From positions 1-5,465 of the forward strand of contig JAEZEK010000385.1 of assembly GCA_023417735.1 (NCBI GenBank): a DNA stretch of 5,465 nucleotides, read 5' to 3'. Below the pieces are notes generated by a model. That model saw only the letters and a program-made list of their open reading frames with translations, made no database searches and had not been told where the DNA came from. The DNA comes from Pseudomonadota bacterium. GTDB lineage: Bacteria > Pseudomonadota > Alphaproteobacteria > Rhizobiales > Afifellaceae. This document shows positions 1 to 5,106 of the stretch, piece by piece (positions within the stretch are counted from its first letter, which is position 1; each line of letters starts with the position of its first letter). The translations under genes and the position numbers were made by a program.

Positions 1-26
1 CCCCCCCCCCCCCCCGCCCCCCCCCC
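1..26 (+). repeat. Poly-C tract encoding poly-proline
   Basis: Fifteen C residues, one G at 16, then ten more C residues. Read in the frame of the extensin-like gene it gives eight consecutive proline codons. Such a tract can slip during replication. It is also a common place for a sequence assembly to break or miscount, and the window begins inside it, so the true length is unknown. Confidence 0.9.
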
Positions 27-790
27 GGGCGGCGCCGGCGACAGGGCGGTCCTCGGAAGCGACGCCCAGCGATGCCCCGTCCGAGGCAGCTACACCACCT
101 GCCGAAGGCGTTCCGGCCCCGCGTCCCTCGGAGGCGCCGGGGGACCAGCCCTCACCGGACGGCGAGGCGAACGGGAACACGCAAGCACCGGTCGAAGGCG
201 CCGGGGAGCCGCCCGCGATCGACCAGGCCGAGTCGGATTGCCGTTGGCGGCTGAAGGCGCTCGGCGTCGCCTTCGAGCCGCTCCCGGCGATCGACGACGG
301 GCCGGAGTGCAGGATTTCGGCGCCGATCAGCGTATCGGAGCTCGATGCGGGCCTGAAGCTCGAGCCGGCCGCGACACTCTCCTGCCCGGCCGCCGAGGCC
401 CTCGCCACCTGGGCGAAAGAGGTGGTCGTCCCGGCCGCAAGGGATGCTTTCGGCAAGGAGCCGAACGAGATCGTCCAGGCCTCCGGCTATGTCTGCCGAA
501 CGCAGAACGGCGTGCCCGGCGCGAAGGTGTCGGAACACGCGGCCGGCAATGCGGTCGACATCCTGGCGATCGCGGTGGAGGGCCAGGGCACGATCGGGCT
601 GGCCGACCCGGGCGCTGTCGTATCGGATTCCGCCGAGGGCGAAGCGATCGCGGCCTTTCGCGCCAGGATCAGGTCGGAGGCTTGCCGGATGTTCGCGACG
701 GTGCTCGGGCCGGGATCGGACGAGGCGCACGCGACCCATCTGCACCTCGACATTCGGGAGCGGGAAGCCGGCGCCCGGATCTGCCAGTGA
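1..790 (+). CDS. Extensin-like C-terminal domain protein (5' end cut by window)
   Basis: Open from the window edge (first full codon at position 2) to TGA at 788-790, giving 262 visible residues. The first eight codons are proline, from the C-tract. Residues 9-78 are a disordered Pro/Ala/Glu/Ser/Gly linker with loose PSEA and EGA repeats. From Cys80 onward the sequence matches the extensin-like C-terminal family (PF06904 type): a GV-F segment near 84-92, then WAKEVVVPAA, GYVCR and SEHAAGNAVDI, ending in HATHLHLDI. Six cysteines (80, 103, 128, 165, 228, 261) fit a disulfide-bonded periplasmic or secreted protein. His179, Asp186 and His246/His248 are spaced like the zinc ligands of LAS/M15-type peptidoglycan peptidases, so a cell-wall role is possible, but this is inference. 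The signal peptide or lipobox would lie outside the window. The gene converges on a leftward small gene. Family call is firm; biochemical function is unknown. Confidence 0.88.
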   Translation, partial: PPPPPPPPRAAPATGRSSEATPSDAPSEAATPPAEGVPAPRPSEAPGDQPSPDGEANGNTQAPVEGAGEPPAIDQAESDCRWRLKALGVAFEPLPAIDDGPECRISAPISVSELDAGLKLEPAATLSCPAAEALATWAKEVVVPAARDAFGKEPNEIVQASGYVCRTQNGVPGAKVSEHAAGNAVDILAIAVEGQGTIGLADPGAVVSDSAEGEAIAAFRARIRSEACRMFATVLGPGSDEAHATHLHLDIREREAGARICQ

Positions 791-822
791 GGGCCGTCAG
801 GGCGTGATGCGCCCGTCGGTCC
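791..822. terminator. Two-tier hairpin over convergent gene ends, possible bidirectional terminator
   Basis: An outer 6-bp stem (791-796 with 817-822, one G-U pair) and an inner perfect 5-bp stem (800-804 with 810-814, loop TGATG) are separated by a small internal loop. The structure starts immediately after the TGA of the extensin-like gene, and it contains the stop codon of the opposing gene at 797-799. There is no T-run on either strand, so it is not a classical intrinsic terminator. It could end transcription weakly or protect 3' ends. Confidence 0.35.
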
Positions 823-1027
823 AGGTGCGGTTCGCCTCCGCCTTCGCCATCTCGATCAGATAGGCGACGAAGGGCAGACCCGCCTCCTGGGCGCGCACTT
901 CCAGCGAATCGAGTTCGCTGCAGATGTCGCGCGCGATGAAGCGCGGGTCGCGGGCCGAATGCCCCCCGTCGGCCGCTGCCCGGTCCAGCAGCTTCTGGAT
1001 GAAGTCGTCTCCCGGCGCTCGGGGCAT
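797..1027 (-). CDS. Small conserved-looking hypothetical protein, 76 aa
   Basis: ATG at 1027-1025, TGA at 799-797. Not assigned to a named family. The protein is soluble and mostly helical in appearance. An acidic/basic N-terminal segment (residues 1-20) is followed by a helix with the look of small alphaproteobacterial hypotheticals (SELDSLEVRAQEAGLPFVAY, then LIEMAKAEA), ending in a short polar tail. There is no signal peptide, no membrane segment and one cysteine. Codon use matches the neighbours (third positions G/C), which supports it being real. The ribosome site is weak: only a CAGGG about nine bases upstream of the ATG. It ends 6 bases from the stop of the convergent extensin-like gene, and its promoter must lie in 1028-1328. 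It could be a small accessory or regulatory protein, but nothing visible identifies a partner. Confidence 0.65.
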   Translation of the reverse strand: MPRAPGDDFIQKLLDRAAADGGHSARDPRFIARDICSELDSLEVRAQEAGLPFVAYLIEMAKAEANRTWTDGRITP

Positions 1028-1184
1028 CTGCTGGAACCCTGTCTAACCGTCTGACTCTAGGTAACGTTTTGGTAGCCTGAACAATTCGGGGATCGCGCCT
1101 GGGTTCCCGGCGCGACCGGGCCGTTGCCGCGCTTGGCCCGCCGAGCGGAACACGGGCGCGCCGGCGGGCGCGGTCGAAACATAT

Positions 1185-1204
1185 GCCGACATGCGAATGT
1201 TGGC
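1185..1204 (+). repeat. Inverted repeat with GCGA loop in 5' region
   Basis: GCCGACAT, loop GCGA, ATGTTGGC: an 8-bp stem with one G-U pair, closed by a GNRA-type tetraloop in the rightward RNA. It lies about 125 bases upstream of the GTG start at 1329. No T-run follows, so it is more likely a leader RNA structure or an operator than a terminator. Confidence 0.4.
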
Positions 1205-1216
1205 GGCACGGTGCCG
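1204..1216. repeat. Short perfect palindrome CGGCAC-G-GTGCCG
   Basis: Six-base arms around a single central base, directly abutting the preceding hairpin. Size and symmetry are those of a dimeric-regulator site, but GC-rich DNA makes such palindromes fairly frequent and no regulator is identified. Confidence 0.3.
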
Positions 1217-1316
1217 ATCGGCGGCCAGTCTGATAGCATTGCGACCGCGGCGAAGCCGAGGCGAATCGCGACGGTGCGCCGAGCGCCCGACCGCCAGCCT
1301 GCCCGTTCGCACGAAA

Positions 1317-1321
1317 AGGAG
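1317..1321 (+). promoter_or_regulatory. Ribosome binding site AGGAG
   Basis: AGGAG within AAAAGGAG, seven bases before the GTG at 1329-1331. It decides the GTG start over in-frame ATG codons near 1191, whose extra residues are Arg/Ser-rich and atypical. Confidence 0.75.
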
Positions 1322-1328
1322 CCATCCC

Positions 1329-1688
1329 GTGCCGCCCGACCGTTCAAAGGAGGCCCGCGCCCGGGCCGAGGACAAGTTCCAGAAATCGCAGAAGCTGAAG
1401 GCGGAGAGCAACGCAGCCTGGTCGCAGCACGAGGCGGAGGGCCGCGCCGTCCGCGAGAAGACCGCGCGGCTGCGCGAGCTGCGCCTCGCCAAGGAAGCCG
1501 CCGACCGGGATGCGGCACCTGCGCCGGCGCCGAAGAAGGCGGCCGCCCGAAAGAAGACGGTCAAGCCGGGCGCCGCCGCCACCGTCTCGAAGCCGAAGAC
1601 GAAGGCCGGGACCGGCAAGAAAGCCGATGCCACGGCGGACGCGATCCCGCTTCACCCGGAGATCCGCAATCCCGGCGAAGACGTGTAG
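1329..1688 (+). CDS. Small charged coiled-coil protein with Lys/Ala/Pro-rich tail, 119 aa
   Basis: GTG start behind a strong AGGAG, TAG at 1686-1688. Residues about 5-60 are highly charged, with helical, heptad-compatible sequence (KFQKSQKLKAESNAAW, then REKTARLRELRLAKEAA). Residues about 61-105 are a Lys/Ala/Pro-rich, histone-tail-like segment (PAPKKAAARKKTVKPG and similar). The protein ends in a short non-repetitive stretch, IPLHPEIRNPGEDV. There is no signal peptide or membrane segment. Short proteins with the same charged helix ending in a REKTARLR-LRLAKEA block are familiar as uncharacterised Rhizobiales hypotheticals. The basic tail suggests nucleic-acid or membrane-phosphate contact, but that is inference. 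It stands as a single-gene unit, converging on the kinase/phosphatase gene 72 bases downstream. Confidence 0.75.
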   Translation: MPPDRSKEARARAEDKFQKSQKLKAESNAAWSQHEAEGRAVREKTARLRELRLAKEAADRDAAPAPAPKKAAARKKTVKPGAAATVSKPKTKAGTGKKADATADAIPLHPEIRNPGEDV

Positions 1689-1717
1689 CCGGCATCGCCC
1701 ACCAGCTCCAGCGCGCG

Positions 1718-1735
1718 CCCGGCATGAAGGCCGGG
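1718..1735. terminator. Hairpin between convergent genes, possible bidirectional terminator
   Basis: CCCGGC, loop ATGAAG, GCCGGG: a perfect 6-bp stem in the 72-base gap between the coiled-coil gene (stop 1688) and the AceK gene (stop 1761). No T-run follows on either strand. Its position suits shared termination, but the stem is short for GC-rich DNA. Confidence 0.3.
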
Positions 1736-1760
1736 AGACGACGGGAGATCGACGAGCGGT

Positions 1761-3590
1761 TCAGGCAGCCGCGAGGTGACGCCGCAGGCGGCGCGCTTCC
1801 GGATAGCTGCGCACCCGCGGCACCTTGCCGGCGGTGAGCGCGCGTTGCATGCCTTCCCAGTATTCGACCGTGAGCAGATCCGGATGGGCCTCGCGGAAGA
1901 TGCGTCGCAGCGCCGGGTCGTCGATCCTGAGGCCGGGCAGCATCTCCTCCGGCAGGAAGACCGTGCCCTCCTCGAAATACCAGTCGGGGATGCCCTCCTC
2001 GCCCTCCTCCCGGTCGGTATTCGTGCGCACCTTTATGCCGGTGAGCGGCTCCACCGCATCGTAGTCGAAGAGGTAGACCTTCCCGATCGGGCTCACGCCG
2101 TAGTTCCGGCCGTCCAGATCCTTGTTGAAGATGTTTGCCGCAGCGTTGTTCTTGATGCAGTCGCCCAGGTTCAGGACGGCCAGGCGGGCCTCCTCCGGGC
2201 TTGCGGTCTCCAGGTACACCGGCAACGGGATCATCTTCATCTGCACGATGAGATGCCGGAAGATGACGTGCCGGCCGAGCAGGCTGACGGTGGACCCGCC
2301 CTCGGAGAGCAGATCGTCCAGGAGCTCGTGCGTGAACATGGAACGCTCGAGCTTCACCCGGTAGTAGATGATGTTGTCCAGCATCGACCCGGCGCGGTCG
2401 CTCTCGTGGACGAGGCGGTACTTGTCGAGCACGCGCTCGATGCCCGGGAAGTCGCCCCACTTGTAGTCGGCGGTCGGATGATCCCGGATGATCTTCAGCA
2501 CGTAGCTCGACGAGGGCATCGAAAAGCCGATGGCGACGGTCCCCCGGAAGCCGACTGCGGCGCCGAGAAGCTCGCCCGTCGCGGCGTGCTCGCCGAGGAT
2601 CTCGTTCATCACCTCGATCTTCCCAAGGTGATTGAAGCCGATGGTCGAATAGTGGATGCCGATCGGCCGCTTCGGCATGAGCCGGTGCAGGAAGGCGGCG
2701 AGCGCATGATAATGCGGGCTCGTGACGTGGAAGTTCGCGAGCGTCGTGGAGAACGCGTACTGCAGTTCGTCGCTGTCGGTGAGGACCGCGTCGACGAAGA
2801 GCCCGGACGGGCCGTTCAGGACGGCGATGAGGAGCGGGCAGCTGGCCTCGCCGGCCGCGATGCGTCCGACCAGATAGGCGCCGCGATTGCGGAAGAAGCC
2901 CGATCTGACCATGTCGATCCGGACCGGCCCGGCATGCGGTCCGAGCCTTTCGACCGCCTTCCCGATTTCCGCTGCGACCAGACCGGCGTCCCCCTGGAGG
3001 TCGCGCCAGGGCACGGAGAAGCCGGGCAGGCGGAGGATGTCGCGGACGAGGGACGCGTCGACCGGCGGTTCGGTCTCGATCGTCGCGAGCATGTCGGGCG
3101 GCTCGCTCGCTCCGGTCCGCGCGGCGTGGTAGCCGTAGGTCACCGGTCGCCATTCGTCCTGCACGACCTTGCGCCGGACCGAGGCGAGGAAGGCGAAGGC
3201 GAGATCGGCCTCGTAGCGCGGCTCGATCAGCGCGACATAGCGGGCCTCCACCAGGTGCCAGAAGCCCTCGTCCCGACCGAGTTCCGGCGACCCGGCGTGC
3301 AGGATCGGCGCGAACGTGGCGACGGCCACCGAATAGAGCGATAGGCGCTCCGCGGAGAGCCGGATCGTGGCGGGCCAGTCGCGTGCCTCGAATGCCGCCT
3401 TCGCGAGTGGCGCGATGCGCGTGAACCGCCCGAAATAGTCGTCGAACACGGCCAGGATCGCGCGCGCGAGGATGTCGGCGCGCTCGACCCTTCCGCCCGC
3501 GGCGGACAGGTCGCCAAGCGCGGCAAAGCCGATCTCCTCCGTCTGCAGCGCCTCACCGTCCGGCTGAGGCAGGACTGCGGTTTCCGTCAC
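1761..3590 (-). CDS. aceK: Isocitrate dehydrogenase kinase/phosphatase
   Basis: AceK phosphorylates isocitrate dehydrogenase to inactivate it and removes the phosphate again. This controls carbon flow between the TCA cycle and the glyoxylate bypass during growth on acetate or fatty acids. With a GTG start at 3590-3588 the protein has 609 residues (E. coli 578). The N-terminal regulatory half begins near ARAILAVFDDYFGRF (about 43-57) and contains LNGPSGLFVDAVLTDSDELQ. The kinase-like half has the ATP loop AVGFRG (345-350), Lys366 in VLKII (E. coli Lys336) and Asp405 (E. coli Asp371). Asp491 and Asn496 match E. coli Asp457 and Asn462, and the Asp509-Tyr-Asp511 metal motif is present. All catalytic positions I can check are intact. 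An upstream ATG at 3719 would add a low-complexity Arg/Ser/Ala-rich stretch, lacks a ribosome site and would read through a terminator-like hairpin, so I prefer the GTG, which has GGGGCGAG upstream. No aceA, aceB or icd lies beside it. Confidence 0.93.
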   Translation of the reverse strand: MTETAVLPQPDGEALQTEEIGFAALGDLSAAGGRVERADILARAILAVFDDYFGRFTRIAPLAKAAFEARDWPATIRLSAERLSLYSVAVATFAPILHAGSPELGRDEGFWHLVEARYVALIEPRYEADLAFAFLASVRRKVVQDEWRPVTYGYHAARTGASEPPDMLATIETEPPVDASLVRDILRLPGFSVPWRDLQGDAGLVAAEIGKAVERLGPHAGPVRIDMVRSGFFRNRGAYLVGRIAAGEASCPLLIAVLNGPSGLFVDAVLTDSDELQYAFSTTLANFHVTSPHYHALAAFLHRLMPKRPIGIHYSTIGFNHLGKIEVMNEILGEHAATGELLGAAVGFRGTVAIGFSMPSSSYVLKIIRDHPTADYKWGDFPGIERVLDKYRLVHESDRAGSMLDNIIYYRVKLERSMFTHELLDDLLSEGGSTVSLLGRHVIFRHLIVQMKMIPLPVYLETASPEEARLAVLNLGDCIKNNAAANIFNKDLDGRNYGVSPIGKVYLFDYDAVEPLTGIKVRTNTDREEGEEGIPDWYFEEGTVFLPEEMLPGLRIDDPALRRIFREAHPDLLTVEYWEGMQRALTAGKVPRVRSYPEARRLRRHLAAA

Positions 3591-3615
3591 GCGCTCGCCC
3601 CGTTTCGAACGTCGC

Positions 3616-3644
3616 ACTATCGGCGCACTCGCCGCCAGTGTCGA
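3616..3644 (-). promoter_or_regulatory. Putative sigma70-type promoter of aceK
   Basis: On the minus strand, TCGACA (3644-3639) is followed after exactly 17 bases by GATAGT (3621-3616). These match consensus at 5 of 6 and 4 of 6 positions. Predicted transcription start is near 3609, about 19 bases before the GTG at 3590. A short palindrome, CGTT-TCG-AACG (3601-3611), sits on the predicted start and could be an operator. The promoter supports independent transcription of aceK and the GTG start. Confidence 0.4.
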
Positions 3645-3669
3645 GGATCGTGGGCGCGGTGCGGCGTTC

Positions 3670-3699
3670 CGGCTGGACGGTACGGCGCCCGCCCAGCCG
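3670..3699 (-). terminator. Strong hairpin after the VOC/DUF1428 operon
   Basis: On the minus strand an 11-bp stem (one G-U pair) with an 8-base loop begins 9 bases after the stop codon of the PhnB-like gene (3709). It lies upstream of the aceK promoter. There is no T-run after the stem, as is often the case in GC-rich genomes, so it may terminate only partly or rely on Rho. Confidence 0.45.
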
Positions 3700-3708
3700 T
3701 AACGTCGT

Positions 3709-4194
3709 TCAGGCCGCATCGGCGCCGCGATGGGCGCGTTCGAGTGCGGCGAGGTCGAGCTTCACCATCGGCATCATCGCTTCGAAGACGCGGGCCGCCC
3801 GGGCCGGATCCGGGTCGGCGATCATCGCCCCGAGCGCTTTCGGCACGATCTGCCAGGTGACGCCGAAGCGGTCGGTGATCCAGCCGCACTGCATGGGCGT
3901 GCCGCCGTTGGACAGTGCCGCCCAGAGGCGGTCGACCTCGGACTGGTCCTCGCAGGTGACGAAGAAGGACACAGCCGGCGTGAAGCTGTAATGCGGACCG
4001 CCGTTCAGCGCGACGAAGGGGTCGCCGCCGATCGTGAAGTCGATCGCGACCACGCCGCCCGCCTTGCCGCCGGGATAGTCGGTCGGCGCGCGCATCACCC
4101 GGTCGAGCCGGGAATCCGGCATCAGCGACGCGTAGAAGTCCACAGCCTCCTCGGCGTTGCCGTCGAACCAAAGGCACGGCGCGATTCTGGACAT
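3709..4194 (-). CDS. VOC-family protein, PhnB-like (3-demethylubiquinone methyltransferase-like fold)
   Basis: ATG at 4194-4192 with GGGAGG six bases upstream, TGA at 3711-3709; 161 residues. The start APCLWFDGNAEEAVDFY (5-21), the VVAIDFTIGGDPFVALNGG stretch (48-66) and CGWITDRFGVTWQIVP (103-118) are the hallmarks of the PhnB/PF06983 branch of the vicinal-oxygen-chelate (glyoxalase/bleomycin-resistance) superfamily. Pfam names this group after 3-demethylubiquinone methyltransferase, but its members are not shown to be methyltransferases, and many lack a defined substrate. Residues 119-161 add a C-terminal helix (ARAARVFEAMMPMVKLDLAA) also common in this group. It is the last gene of a three-gene leftward operon: its start lies 15 bases after the DUF1428 stop and its ribosome site is in that gap. 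Small-molecule binding or conversion in the cytoplasm is expected; the substrate is unknown. Confidence 0.88.
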   Translation of the reverse strand: MSRIAPCLWFDGNAEEAVDFYASLMPDSRLDRVMRAPTDYPGGKAGGVVAIDFTIGGDPFVALNGGPHYSFTPAVSFFVTCEDQSEVDRLWAALSNGGTPMQCGWITDRFGVTWQIVPKALGAMIADPDPARAARVFEAMMPMVKLDLAALERAHRGADAA

Positions 4195-4209
4195 GGCGAG
4201 CCTCCCTTC

Positions 4210-4560
4210 CTACGCCTCGACGAGGGTCTCGAACCCGCCGAAGATCATCCGCTTGCCGTCGAAGACCATCATGTCCGGCTCCTTCATGCGCGGATCCTCC
4301 ATGATCTTCCTGTTGCCTTCGTCGCGCACGGCCTTCGAGGGCCACTCGACCCAGGAGAAGACCACGGTCTCCCCTTCCTCGGCCTTCACCGCGCCCCTGA
4401 AGTCGGTGACCTTCCCCTCCGGCACGTCGTTGCCCCAGCATTCCACGACCCGGAGCGCGCCGTGCTCTCGGAAGACCGTGGCGATCTCGGCCGCCATCTT
4501 GCGGAATGCATCCTTGTTCGCGGTCGGCACCGCGATCACGAAACCGTCGACATAGCTCAT
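4210..4560 (-). CDS. DUF1428 (YbaA-like) protein
   Basis: ATG at 4560-4558, TAG at 4212-4210; 116 residues, essentially the length of E. coli YbaA (117). The sequence follows that family throughout: MSYVDGFVIAVP at the N-terminus, HGALRVVECWGNDVPEGKVT (about 34-53), EEGETVVFSWVEWPSKAVRD, DPRMKE, and FDGKRMIFGGFETLVEA at the C-terminus. The family adopts a ferredoxin-like dimeric alpha/beta-barrel fold and has no established reaction. The start is fixed by AGGAGA five bases upstream. The longer in-frame start at 4671 would add an Arg/Gly/Thr-rich stretch overlapping the upstream gene. It is the middle gene of the operon, between two VOC proteins. Co-occurrence with VOC proteins suggests a shared small-molecule stress role, but this is inference. 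Confidence 0.92.
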   Translation of the reverse strand: MSYVDGFVIAVPTANKDAFRKMAAEIATVFREHGALRVVECWGNDVPEGKVTDFRGAVKAEEGETVVFSWVEWPSKAVRDEGNRKIMEDPRMKEPDMMVFDGKRMIFGGFETLVEA

Positions 4561-4565
4561 GGCAG

Positions 4566-4574
4566 TCTCCTCTC
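4566..4574 (-). promoter_or_regulatory. Ribosome binding site GAGAGGAGA for the DUF1428 gene
   Basis: On the minus strand GAGAGGAGA ends five bases before the ATG at 4560. It fixes the start there rather than at the in-frame ATG at 4671. Confidence 0.75.
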
Positions 4575-4580
4575 TCACGT

Positions 4581-4599
4581 GCCGCGGCCCGGCCGCGGC
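4581..4599 (-). repeat. Perfect GC-only inverted repeat inside the operon
   Basis: Nine-base arms GCCGCGGCC and GGCCGCGGC around one central C (palindromic on both strands). It lies in the 65-base gap between the COG3607-type VOC gene and the DUF1428 gene, six bases upstream of the DUF1428 ribosome site. As RNA it would form an 8-bp stem with a 3-base loop. No T-run follows. It could be a 3'-end stabiliser or partial attenuator that sets unequal expression within the operon. Confidence 0.5.
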
Positions 4600-4625
4600 G
4601 GTTGTACGGCGGCCGCAGGAGCGGG

Positions 4626-5048
4626 TCAGGCGGTCGCCATCGCGGCTTTCGCCGCTTCGAGGTCCATCCACATCACTTCCCAGATGTGGCCGTCGGGATC
4701 CTCGAAGCTGCGGCCGTACATGAAGCCGTAATCCTGCCGCGGGCAGGGATCGCCGCCGCCGCCCGCCCGCTCCGCCTTCTCGACCATCAGGTCGACGTCC
4801 TCACGACTGTCGGCCGAAAGGCACAGCAGCACCTCGCTCACCTCCCTGGCGTCGGCGATCTTCTTCGGCGTGAACTGCCGGAACTTCTCGTGCGTGAGCA
4901 GCATCGCGTGGATCGTGTCGGAGAACACGATGCAGGACGCGGTGCCGTCGCAGAACTGTTCGTTTCGCTTCGCGCCGACGGCCTCGTAGAAGGCGGTCGC
5001 CGCCGCCAGGTCGCGGACGGGCAGGTTCACGAAGATCATCCTGGACAT
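4626..5048 (-). CDS. VOC-family protein, COG3607-type predicted lactoylglutathione lyase
   Basis: ATG at 5048-5046, TGA at 4628-4626; 140 residues. The N-terminal RMIFVNLPVRDLAAATAFYE (3-22) is the first VOC module. It is followed by SDTIHAMLLTHEKFRQFTPK (43-62), EVLLCLSADSREDVD (72-86), and YGFMYGRSFEDPDGHIWEVM (107-126) with the conserved DPDGHxWE at the end of the second module. Glu124 is at the usual C-terminal metal-ligand position, whereas the N-terminal ligand position carries Asn8 rather than His, so a standard glyoxalase I metal site is doubtful. The COG name implies methylglyoxal detoxification, but activity in this subgroup is not established. GGGGAGGAA five bases upstream supports the start. 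It is the first gene of the leftward operon, transcribed divergently from the HxlR regulator 58 bases away. Confidence 0.9.
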   Translation of the reverse strand: MSRMIFVNLPVRDLAAATAFYEAVGAKRNEQFCDGTASCIVFSDTIHAMLLTHEKFRQFTPKKIADAREVSEVLLCLSADSREDVDLMVEKAERAGGGGDPCPRQDYGFMYGRSFEDPDGHIWEVMWMDLEAAKAAMATA

Positions 5049-5069
5049 GGGTTCCTCCCCCGGTTCGAT

Positions 5070-5098
5070 TTGACACCCATGCCCCATCTAGTTATAAA
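5070..5098 (+). promoter_or_regulatory. Near-consensus sigma70 promoter of the HxlR gene
   Basis: TTGACA at 5070-5075, 17-base spacer, TATAAA at 5093-5098. This is the best promoter in the window, with a perfect -35 and 5 of 6 at -10. Expected transcription starts (A5103, A5104 or A5107) lie zero to four bases before the ATG at 5107. A minus-strand TATAAC (5096-5091) overlaps the same -10 and may serve the divergent operon, although its -35 is poor. Confidence 0.75.
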
Positions 5099-5106
5099 AT
5101 GCAACC

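Larger units (their letters stand above)
1028..1328. other. Divergent intergenic region
   Basis: 301 bases separate the leftward 76-aa gene from the rightward GTG-started gene. No convincing gene is seen here: open frames crossing it have Arg-rich, codon-atypical translations and no ribosome site. The region carries two adjacent inverted repeats (1185-1204 and 1204-1216) and the ribosome site of the rightward gene. The first 60 bases (about 1028-1090) are locally more A/T-rich than the rest, as expected for the promoter of the leftward gene, but I cannot fix a convincing -35/-10 pair there. Confidence 0.6.

Noticed and set aside
152..745. A 197-codon leftward frame opposite the extensin-like gene
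   Set aside because: Arg-rich translation typical of GC-rich shadow frames; the forward frame carries the conserved domain.
1028..1095. Minus-strand promoter TTGTTC-17-CCTAGA for the 76-aa gene
   Set aside because: The -10 match is too poor to claim; the true promoter may still lie in this stretch.
1191..1328. ATG at 1191 as start of the coiled-coil gene
   Set aside because: The added residues are Arg/Ser-rich, no ribosome site precedes the ATG, and it sits inside a hairpin. The GTG at 1329 has a strong AGGAG at proper spacing.
1776..3344. A 522-codon open frame antisense to aceK
   Set aside because: It is a mirror of the high-GC codon bias in aceK. Its translation matches no family I recognise and is rich in Arg/Asp/Val/His, and it has no ribosome site. 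The aceK frame has full family motifs.
3601..3611. CGTT-TCG-AACG palindrome as an operator for aceK
   Set aside because: The arms are only four bases and no regulator is known for it here; mentioned under the promoter but not listed as a site.
4561..4671. In-frame upstream start for the DUF1428 protein at 4671
   Set aside because: It would overlap the upstream VOC gene and add an atypical stretch. The family begins at MSYVDGF, which has its own ribosome site.
3730..4731. A 333-codon rightward frame opposite the operon
   Set aside because: It crosses two opposing genes with clear family identity and ribosome sites, and its translation is His/Arg/Asp-rich shadow sequence.
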